Below, piece by piece: positions 54,773-60,706 of a stretch of 64,000 bases of DNA; position 1 is the first letter of the stretch, and each line of letters begins with the position of its first letter. A program made the position numbers and the translations under genes. Under the pieces are notes generated by a model that made no database searches, had not been told where the DNA came from, and was given only the letters and a program-made list of their open reading frames with translations. This stretch comes from UBA6016 sp041915365 (lineage in GTDB: Bacteria > Campylobacterota > Campylobacteria > Campylobacterales > UBA6016): assembly GCA_041915365.1 (NCBI GenBank), contig JAYSBP010000009.1:28045-92044 (forward strand), given 5' to 3'.

Positions 54773-55572
54773 ACAGAGGGGTGGAGTCGTTTTTGGCACT
54801 TATCGGTACGCCATTTATGACGGCGTACAAAAGCATAGAAAGGCTCGGTAAATTTTTTATTTTCAATTTTAAGCTATCTTCTCTGGCGTTCCAACGCCCA
54901 TATAGATTGAAAGAGATTTTTTATGAAATAGAGCGAATAGGCATACAGTCTATGTCTATTATAGTTTTAACGGCCATTTTTATGGGGCTTGTGCAGGCTA
55001 TTCAAATATATCAAGGATTTCACAAGTTTGGCATGGAAAATATGATGGGATATACAATATTCTATGCCCTTGGAAAAGAGCTAGCCCCTGTCGTTGCCGC
55101 TTTGATGGTGACGAGCAGGGCTATTAGTTCGATGGCGGCAGAACTTGGAACAATGAGGGTGACAGAGCAAATTGATGCCATTGATACGCTAGCCGTTGAC
55201 TCAAAAAAATTTCTTGTTATCCCAAAAATTGTAGCCGCAATGATCGCTTTGCCCATACTTACGGCGACATTTAACGTGGTTGCAAATATATCTTCGTTTG
55301 CAATAGCCGTTGCCGCTCTTGACATTAATCCAACTTCATATTTGAATACGATACGTCAATATGCGGATTTTGCTGATTTTATGAGCGGTATAATTAAAGC
55401 TGGAGTTTTTGGCTTTTTGATTAGCTCAATAGGTACTTACTGTGGTTATCACGCATCTGGTGGGGCGAGAGGCGTTGGGCAAGCGACTACGGTGGCAGTA
55501 GTTGCTTCATCGGTTACGATACTTGTTGCGGATTATTTTTTGGCGTCGTTTTTTATACTTATCGGATACTAA
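54763..55572 (+). CDS. mlaE: MlaE-family ABC transporter permease
   Basis: A 269-residue permease of the phospholipid (Mla) transport family, with five to six helices. AVDSKKFLVIPKIVAAMIALPILT (visible as KKFLVIPKIVAAM) and GYHASGGARGVGQATTVAVV are family signatures. The TTG at 54763 follows GGAGAGG by seven bases and overlaps the previous stop by ten bases. The ATPase and MlaD partners are not in the window. Confidence 0.92.
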   Translation: MSIDRGVESFLALIGTPFMTAYKSIERLGKFFIFNFKLSSLAFQRPYRLKEIFYEIERIGIQSMSIIVLTAIFMGLVQAIQIYQGFHKFGMENMMGYTIFYALGKELAPVVAALMVTSRAISSMAAELGTMRVTEQIDAIDTLAVDSKKFLVIPKIVAAMIALPILTATFNVVANISSFAIAVAALDINPTSYLNTIRQYADFADFMSGIIKAGVFGFLISSIGTYCGYHASGGARGVGQATTVAVVASSVTILVADYFLASFFILIGY

Positions 55573-55573
55573 A

Positions 55574-56488
55574 ATGAGCTCATCAATATTTGGCCCGGTA
55601 CTATCAAGGCGGTTTGGGCTTTCTCTCGGAATTGACCTTGTCGGGGACGGCCTTAAAAAATGCAATTATGACTGTCTATACTGTGAACTTCCGAAAGCTG
55701 CGAAAGTTTCGTCGTTGGATGAGTATAAAACACCTGAGTTGATTACCAGTGAGGTTGAAACGGCACTTACTAGACATCCGGATATTGATTTTATTACCGT
55801 AACGGCAAATGGAGAGCCTACTTTGTATCCCATGCTCGGCGAGCTTGTCACCTTGCTTCGTAAAATTAAAGGCTCAAAAAAACTACTTATTCTCTCAAAT
55901 GGCTCTACTATATGTGACGCAAAAGTCGTGAAGGCCTTAAAGCTATTTGACGTCGTCAAGCTATCAATTGATAGCGCACTTGAGGGTAGTTTCAAAAAAA
56001 TAGATAGACCGCTCGATATCACCCCTGCTAAGCTGATAGAATGCATGAGTTCTTTTAGGGATGAGTATGACGGTATTCTTGTACTAGAGAGTCTTTTTGT
56101 AAAAGGCGTGAACGATTCTGCCGAGGATATAGAGGCTCTAAATAAAGCGTATCTACGCATAAGGGCGGACAGAATAGACTTAAGTACGATAGACCGTCCC
56201 CCAGCATACAATGTGGATAAAATCGGCGAAGACGAGCTTATGCGGATAGCCTCAACACTAGACAAAAGTCTGATGGTGAGCGTGGCCACTAGGAAAATAA
56301 GCGTGGCAACGGCAAGAGCTTTCGGTGATGAAGAGATAATATATATGCTCAAAAATAGACCTTTTAGCTCTTTTGACATTGAAACGCTTTATGATGAAAA
56401 CTCTAAGGCCGCGCTGCATAAGCTTGTAGAGTCTAATAAAATACATACGAAAGATGTTGCGGGAACAAAGTTTTTTTGGGCTTTTTAA
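55574..56488 (+). CDS. Radical SAM protein, COG0731-like
   Basis: A 304-residue radical SAM enzyme. The cluster motif is Cys30-x3-Cys34-x2-Cys37 (CNYDCLYC). FGPVLSRRFGLSLGIDLV is the typical start of the COG0731 group, which includes archaeal wyosine synthesis enzymes; the bacterial role is not established. It starts at ATG 55574, one base after the mlaE stop; a longer frame lies in mlaE. No SPASM Cys are present. Confidence 0.88.
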   Translation: MSSSIFGPVLSRRFGLSLGIDLVGDGLKKCNYDCLYCELPKAAKVSSLDEYKTPELITSEVETALTRHPDIDFITVTANGEPTLYPMLGELVTLLRKIKGSKKLLILSNGSTICDAKVVKALKLFDVVKLSIDSALEGSFKKIDRPLDITPAKLIECMSSFRDEYDGILVLESLFVKGVNDSAEDIEALNKAYLRIRADRIDLSTIDRPPAYNVDKIGEDELMRIASTLDKSLMVSVATRKISVATARAFGDEEIIYMLKNRPFSSFDIETLYDENSKAALHKLVESNKIHTKDVAGTKFFWAF

Positions 56489-56520
56489 AATCAGACTATT
56501 GCGTAAATAAAAAAAAGCTA

Positions 56521-56553
56521 AATCATAATATAATTACAGCTTAAGTTATGATT
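56521..56553. promoter_or_regulatory. -10 element flanked by an inverted repeat, possible operator
   Basis: TATAAT (56529-56534) is enclosed by AATCATAA (56521-56528) and TTATGATT (56546-56553), a perfect eight-base inverted repeat with 17 bases between. It lies 26-58 bases ahead of the haem-sensor gene. Confidence 0.45.
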
Positions 56554-56578
56554 ACTTCGACAAATAAAAGGAGTCTAT

Positions 56579-57094
56579 ATGAATAAGGTTTTGGCATTGA
56601 CTATTCTTTCAGCATCTATGGTTTTTGCAGCAGATGTTGACGTGCAAAAGCAAAAAATGGCAGCATCAGAACTGAAAAAAACAATGATGGGGCAATTAAA
56701 AGCAAAGCTTGCCGAAAATCCTGTTGCGGCGATAGAATTTTGTTCTAAAAATGCGCTCGTTATTACTGATGCCGTAGCAAAAAAACACAATTTGCACATA
56801 AAAAGAGTGTCTGAAAAAAATAGAAACAGCGTAAATATCCCTGATTCTAGCGATAAAAAAGCAATCTCTTATTTTGCTGAGTCTATTAAGCAAAATGGTA
56901 AAGTTAGTGAGTTTGCGGTTATTGACGGAAAATATTATGAACCAATGATAACAAACGATATGTGCATGGTTTGTCACGGCAAGGAAAATGCCATTTCAAA
57001 ACCTATAGCAGACAAAATAAAACAACTATATCCTGCCGATAAAGCCACAGGATACGGGATTGGTGAGCTAAGAGGCGTGATAGCCGTCTGGTAA
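56579..57094 (+). CDS. Periplasmic haem-c sensor-like protein (DUF3365/Tll0287-like)
   Basis: A 171-residue protein with signal peptide (MNKVLALTILSASMVFA) and one haem motif CMVCH (129-133). The rest, including FCSKNALVITDAVAKKH and GYGIGELRGVIAVW, fits the DUF3365 family, found as soluble haem proteins or as sensor domains. The diguanylate cyclase at 41042 has a similar haem motif in its periplasmic domain. AAAGGAG is the ribosome binding site. Confidence 0.88.
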   Translation: MNKVLALTILSASMVFAADVDVQKQKMAASELKKTMMGQLKAKLAENPVAAIEFCSKNALVITDAVAKKHNLHIKRVSEKNRNSVNIPDSSDKKAISYFAESIKQNGKVSEFAVIDGKYYEPMITNDMCMVCHGKENAISKPIADKIKQLYPADKATGYGIGELRGVIAVW

Positions 57095-57109
57095 AACTCA
57101 AATTTTATC

Positions 57110-57138
57110 TTGACAAACTAAGAAAATTTGTATATAAT
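57110..57138 (+). promoter_or_regulatory. Consensus sigma-70 promoter of the tRNA cluster
   Basis: TTGACA (57110-57115), 17 bases, TATAAT (57133-57138): a perfect sigma-70 promoter, about 39 bases ahead of tRNA-Asn. Confidence 0.85.
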
Positions 57139-57176
57139 CACGCTTCCATTTTGGCTGTGAGTCAAGAGGGTTAGAT

Positions 57177-57251
57177 TCCGGATTAGCTCAGTGGTAGAGT
57201 AGGTGACTGTTAATCACTTGGCCGCAGGTTCGAATCCTGCATCCGGAGCCA
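57177..57251 (+). tRNA. tRNA-Asn (GTT)
   Basis: Acceptor TCCGGAT/ATCCGGA, anticodon stem GGTGA/TCACT with loop CTGTTAA giving anticodon GTT, T-loop TTCGAAT, encoded CCA. Confidence 0.95.
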
Positions 57252-57269
57252 CCTTATTTGGAGTAATAT

Positions 57270-57344
57270 GCGGGAGTAGCTCAGTGGTAGAGCACAACCT
57301 TGCCAAGGTTGGGGCCGCGGGTTCGATCCCCGTCTCCCGCTCCA
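57270..57344 (+). tRNA. tRNA-Gly (GCC)
   Basis: Acceptor GCGGGAG/CTCCCGC, anticodon stem CAACC/GGTTG with loop TTGCCAA giving GCC, T-loop TTCGATC, encoded CCA. Confidence 0.95.
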
Positions 57345-57364
57345 CTCGTTTTCGGATGTAGTAT

Positions 57365-57452
57365 GCGAGTGTGGTGGAATAGGTAGACACAAGAGACTTA
57401 AAATCTCTCGGACTTTTTGTCCGTGCCGGTTCGATTCCGGCCATTCGCACCA
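57365..57452 (+). tRNA. tRNA-Leu (TAA)
   Basis: 88 bases with a long variable arm. Anticodon stem AGAGA/TCTCT with loop CTTAAAA giving TAA. Acceptor GCGAGTG/CATTCGC; encoded CCA. Confidence 0.95.
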
Positions 57453-57493
57453 CAGCGTTTGATAATTCTTCTTTATATTTTTTTATATATGTC

Positions 57494-57567
57494 GGCGATA
57501 TAGCCAAGTGGTAAGGCAGGAGCCTGCAAAGCTCCCATCCCCGGTTCGAATCCGGGTGTCGCCTCCA
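57494..57567 (+). tRNA. tRNA-Cys (GCA)
   Basis: Acceptor GGCGATA/TGTCGCC, anticodon stem GGAGC/GCTCC with loop CTGCAAA giving GCA, T-loop TTCGAAT, encoded CCA. Confidence 0.95.
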
Positions 57568-57575
57568 CTATTTTT

Positions 57576-57666
57576 GGGTAGGTGGCAGAGTGGTTGAATG
57601 CACCGGTCTTGAAAACCGGCGATGGTGATGAGCCATTCGGGAGTTCGAATCTCCCCCTGCCCGCCA
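57576..57666 (+). tRNA. tRNA-Ser (TGA)
   Basis: 91 bases with a long variable arm. Acceptor GGGTAGG/CCTGCCC, anticodon stem CCGGT/ACCGG with loop CTTGAAA giving TGA, T-loop TTCGAAT, encoded CCA. It is the last gene before the integrase and so the likely integration target. Confidence 0.95.
57640..57666 (+). other. Candidate attachment site (attL) in the tRNA-Ser 3' end
   Basis: P4-type integrases commonly use the T-arm and 3' end of a tRNA gene, and the integrase lies 204 bases downstream pointing away. The tRNA is intact, as expected at one junction. A second copy of its 3' end (attR) was not seen up to 64000. Confidence 0.45.
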
Positions 57667-57781
57667 CTAACTAATCTAAACCAATCCAGCAAAATCCAAT
57701 AAACCCCTGAAAATAAAGCCCTCAAGACATATTCTTAGTCCAGCACAATCTAAGCAAATTTAACCAAATCTACGATTTTAA

Positions 57782-57869
57782 GTAATAACCTAAGTAATAA
57801 CTTGTAGAATGTAGTTACTACATCCAAAAAGTTATTACATAAACATGTAATAACAGACGAGGTTATTAC
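57782..57869. repeat. Five copies of an octamer before the integrase gene
   Basis: GTAATAAC occurs at 57782, 57794 and 57847 and its complement GTTATTAC at 57831 and 57862. The 57831/57847 pair forms an inverted repeat with an eight-base spacer, and the last copy touches the integrase ATG. GTAGTTACTAC (57811-57821) is a further palindrome between them. Likely arm-type integrase or excisionase binding sites and/or an autoregulatory operator. Apart from these repeats nothing else is seen in the 204-base tRNA-integrase spacer. Confidence 0.7.
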
Positions 57870-57870
57870 T

Positions 57871-59106
57871 ATGCCAAAAATGGTTACGCAACTTAATGAC
57901 ACTCAAATCAAAAATGCAAAGCCCAAAGAAAAAGACTATCAACTCTCTGATGGACAAGGCTTATTTCTTCTAGTAAAGACTTCCTCAGCCAAATGGTGGC
58001 GTTTTAATTATGTGAGTCCAAATGACGGAAAAAGAAAACTACTTAGCCTTGGTACATATCCAGAAATATCACTCGCCAAAGCGAGAGCAAGACGAGATGA
58101 GGCAAGGCAAAAAATTGCCGTAGGCATTGACCCATCCGATGAGCGGCAGCAGATAAAGCAATCCAAAAAAGAAGAGCAAGAAAAAACAGAGACGACCTTT
58201 CAATCTGTAGTAGATGAGTTCTTTGCGAGTAGGAAGAAAATATGGAGCGATAGCAACTATCACAAAAACTATAGTGCTCTCAGGCGAGATATTTTGCCTG
58301 TTTTTGCTGATAGGGCTATGAATGAAATAACAAAACAAGAATTTTTGCAGGCTATTAAAAAAATTGAACAAAGGGGTGCAACAAGGGCATCAAGGGATAC
58401 CTTTAATCTATGTGGGCAAATTTGGAGATATGCCGTTACGCATGACAAAGTAGAGCACAATATAGTTGGCGATATTGATAGACAAAGCGCCCTTCAGCCG
58501 CACAAAACGACCCATTTTAGAACGATTACAGACACAAGAAGGGTTGGGCAGCTATTGCATGCGATTGATGAGTATGATGGAAGCTATATCGTCAAATGCG
58601 CACTTAGGCTGGCCCCTATGTTGTTTCTTAGACCAAGTGAGCTTGGTGGGCTAATGTGGGAAGAGGTAAATATGGAGGCCTCTGAACTTCGTATTAAGCC
58701 AGAGCGTATGAAGATGAGACAACTTCATATCGTGCCGCTGGCAAAGCAAGCAAAAGCTATTTTAAAAGATATTCAGACTCTGACAGGCGATGGGATTTTT
58801 GCATTTCCGAGCAGAATTAGCACGATAAAGCCGATAAGCGAAAACACATTAAATCAGGCTCTAAAGCGTATAGATTTCGGCGATGAAATAGTAGCACACG
58901 GCTTTAGGGCTATGGCTTCCACTCTTTTGAACGAGCAAAAAGGGACACATGGTTTTAACTCCGATGTCATAGAGAGGCAGCTAGCTCACGGCGAAAGAAA
59001 CTCTGTGAGGGCATCCTATAATCACGCAGAGTATTTGGCTGAACGAAAAAAGCTTATGCAATGGTGGGCTGATTATTTGGATGAACTCGCGAGCTTGTCT
59101 GTTTAA
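57871..59106 (+). CDS. P4-type tyrosine recombinase (island integrase)
   Basis: A 411-residue integrase. The N-terminal arm-binding domain (LNDTQIKNAKPKEKDYQLSDGQGLFL, visible as SDGQGLFLLV) is the DUF4102 type, then a core-binding domain (about 105-200) and the catalytic domain with Arg254 (LRPSELGGLMW), His343-Arg346 (AHGFRAM), His373 (LAHGE) and a Tyr at 383. All key residues are present, so it should be active. It sits next to tRNA-Ser and marks the left end of an integrated element. Confidence 0.95.
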   Translation: MPKMVTQLNDTQIKNAKPKEKDYQLSDGQGLFLLVKTSSAKWWRFNYVSPNDGKRKLLSLGTYPEISLAKARARRDEARQKIAVGIDPSDERQQIKQSKKEEQEKTETTFQSVVDEFFASRKKIWSDSNYHKNYSALRRDILPVFADRAMNEITKQEFLQAIKKIEQRGATRASRDTFNLCGQIWRYAVTHDKVEHNIVGDIDRQSALQPHKTTHFRTITDTRRVGQLLHAIDEYDGSYIVKCALRLAPMLFLRPSELGGLMWEEVNMEASELRIKPERMKMRQLHIVPLAKQAKAILKDIQTLTGDGIFAFPSRISTIKPISENTLNQALKRIDFGDEIVAHGFRAMASTLLNEQKGTHGFNSDVIERQLAHGERNSVRASYNHAEYLAERKKLMQWWADYLDELASLSV

Positions 59107-59153
59107 ACCTTCAATTTTATCTTTATGTAGATAGTCACCACTTGAAGAGATAA

Positions 59154-59175
59154 TTTTTTGCAACATATGTATAAT
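59154..59175 (+). promoter_or_regulatory. Candidate promoter of the peptide/radical SAM operon
   Basis: TTTTTTG (59154-59160) then TATAAT (59170-59175), about 38 bases before the peptide gene, the layout of Campylobacter sigma-70 promoters (T-rich element at -16, no clear -35). Confidence 0.5.
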
Positions 59176-59212
59176 ATTGACTTGTCTTATTTTATAAAGG
59201 AGGTACTAACTT

Positions 59213-59314
59213 ATGAAAAAAATTGTTTTTAAAATTACAAAAAAAACAATAAAAGATGATACAAGAATCGGCTCATTATATTGTTTTAAAAGTTGTAGCG
59301 CAAATCAAAATTAA
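59213..59314 (+). CDS. Putative RiPP precursor peptide with Cys-x3-Cys core
   Basis: A 33-residue peptide starting MKKIVFKITKKTIKDD, ending RIGSLYCFKSCSANQN. AAAGGAGG (59196-59203) is the strongest ribosome binding site of the island, nine bases ahead of the ATG. The basic N-terminal half looks like a leader; the last 14 residues hold Cys24 and Cys28 with flanking Tyr23 and Phe25, the kind of residues that radical SAM/SPASM enzymes crosslink. It lies directly upstream of such an enzyme. Precursor role is inference from size, position and composition; no homologue was identified. Confidence 0.7.
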   Translation: MKKIVFKITKKTIKDDTRIGSLYCFKSCSANQN

Positions 59315-59318
59315 AACT

Positions 59319-59349
59319 AGTGGATAGTGAGTATCCACTCTCACTATCC
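59319..59349 (+). promoter_or_regulatory. Two mutually exclusive hairpins after the peptide gene
   Basis: Stem A pairs AGTGGATA (59319-59326) with TATCCACT (59332-59339), loop GTGAG. Stem B pairs GGATAGTGAG (59322-59331) with CTCACTATCC (59340-59349), eight-base loop. Both are perfect and share 59322-59326, so only one can form. There is no T-tract afterwards, so it is not a standard terminator; it may protect the peptide mRNA end, attenuate, or control maturase translation. Confidence 0.7.
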
Positions 59350-59364
59350 TGCAAAAGGATCAAA

Positions 59365-60702
59365 TTGGAAGAGATTTTCGAAATTGAGCTGACGGAAGAT
59401 AGAATTTTGGATTTGCCGTTAAATTTGTCTTATTACAAAATTAACAATAACTCTTTGGTTATATCAAGAGATACAGCTAACTGGATTGCTTTGTTCAATA
59501 AAGAACAGGAAAATATTTTTAGCCAATTACTGGAAAAAAAATCACTTGGTGAAATATCTAAAACTATTGATGATGAAAATAACTTTAATTTTATTGTAAG
59601 TCAAATTATAGACAGAAATTTTGCACAAAACCAACAAATAACTTTCAATACTCCTCAAAGTGAAGGTTTATATATTTATCTTACTAATGATTGTAATTTA
59701 TCTTGTACTCATTGCTATATGTATTCAGGTAAACCAAAACTTAATGAATTACCAAAAGAAGAATGGCGAACGATTATTATAAATGCCAAAAATAGCGGTA
59801 TAAAATCTATTACATTTACTGGGGGAGAAGTTTTAACATATCCAGACTGGTTTGATGTCATAAAATTTACAAAAGAGAATGATATTACTGTTACACTTCT
59901 AACTAATGGTGTTTTATGGGATAAGGATACAATAGAAAAGAGCAAGCACTATATTGATGAAATACAGATTAGCATTGACGGCGTCGACGAACAAACCAGT
60001 GCCACCATTCGAGGAAAAGGGAATTTCTATAAAGCCATAGAGAATGTTAAATTGTTTGTAAAATCAGGCGTTAAAACTGTTATTGCAACTACGCCTACGC
60101 TTGACAACATAGTAGAAATCAAAAAATCATACATTACTTTTGCGCAATCACTACTTCAAGAAATAAATAGCGAAAATTTCTATTTTAAAATATCACAAAA
60201 ATTGCTAAGCGGTCGTAAGGTAAACGCAATAATGCAAAATCAAGCGAAACTTTATTCGCAAATTACAAATAAATTAGCCGATACGCTATATCCAAATTAT
60301 ACAATTAGAAATTTTATTAATAACATGGCAGTTGGTAGCGGAATGAAAAATTGCGGCTACGGCGGTATATCTATATCTAGTGACGGAAAGTTTTTTTTAT
60401 GCAACAGGGTTGAAGATTTGGAACCAATTGCCACAAAAGAAGAAGATTTTCAGAAAATACTTAAGAAAGCAAACTACTACTACGAACTATCAAGTGTTGA
60501 CAATGTGCTGCCTTGCATGAACTGCGAGTTAAAATACATTTGTGGCGGCGGTTGCAGAATTGATGAATACTATTTTAAAGGCTTACAAAGCCAGATTAAT
60601 GAAATTCAACCTCTTGTCAAAATTGATTGCGACAATGAGTATAAAAACAATCTTTATGACAAAATGATTCGTAGCATAAAATACACATACGAAATCGACT
60701 AA
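59365..60702 (+). CDS. Radical SAM/SPASM peptide maturase
   Basis: Numbered from the longest possible start (GTG 59320, 460 residues): an N-terminal region (20-105) that could be a PqqD-like peptide-binding domain, the radical SAM cluster motif Cys125-x3-Cys129-x2-Cys132 (CNLSCTHC), TFTGGEVL for SAM binding, and a SPASM domain with Cys345, 361, 399, 402, 408, 412 and 437 (CMNCELKYICGGGC) for auxiliary 4Fe-4S clusters. That layout is typical of RiPP maturases making thioether or C-C crosslinks. I prefer TTG 59365: AAAAGGA lies five bases upstream, while GTG 59320 has no binding site and lies in the hairpin. Four bases separate it from the SNF2 gene. Confidence 0.9.
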   Translation: MEEIFEIELTEDRILDLPLNLSYYKINNNSLVISRDTANWIALFNKEQENIFSQLLEKKSLGEISKTIDDENNFNFIVSQIIDRNFAQNQQITFNTPQSEGLYIYLTNDCNLSCTHCYMYSGKPKLNELPKEEWRTIIINAKNSGIKSITFTGGEVLTYPDWFDVIKFTKENDITVTLLTNGVLWDKDTIEKSKHYIDEIQISIDGVDEQTSATIRGKGNFYKAIENVKLFVKSGVKTVIATTPTLDNIVEIKKSYITFAQSLLQEINSENFYFKISQKLLSGRKVNAIMQNQAKLYSQITNKLADTLYPNYTIRNFINNMAVGSGMKNCGYGGISISSDGKFFLCNRVEDLEPIATKEEDFQKILKKANYYYELSSVDNVLPCMNCELKYICGGGCRIDEYYFKGLQSQINEIQPLVKIDCDNEYKNNLYDKMIRSIKYTYEID

Positions 60703-60706
60703 ATAA

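Noticed and set aside
55502..55573. Long N-terminal extension of the COG0731 radical SAM gene
   Set aside because: It runs inside mlaE out of frame; the family start FGPVLSRR follows directly after ATG 55574.
55574..56488. Second RiPP maturase candidate
   Set aside because: It has only the three radical SAM Cys, no SPASM or peptide-binding domain, no small peptide gene beside it, and matches the COG0731 family.
57210..57725. Minus-strand frames of 60-97 codons with repeated GFEP/GxEPA-type segments
   Set aside because: They are the complements of the tRNA genes (T-arm GGTTCGAATCC reads as GFEP/IRTR). The tRNAs fold well and explain the conservation.
59322..59349. The ten-pair hairpin as an intrinsic terminator
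   Set aside because: No T-tract follows (CCTGCAAAAGG), so ordinary rho-independent termination is unlikely; kept as a regulatory or processing element.
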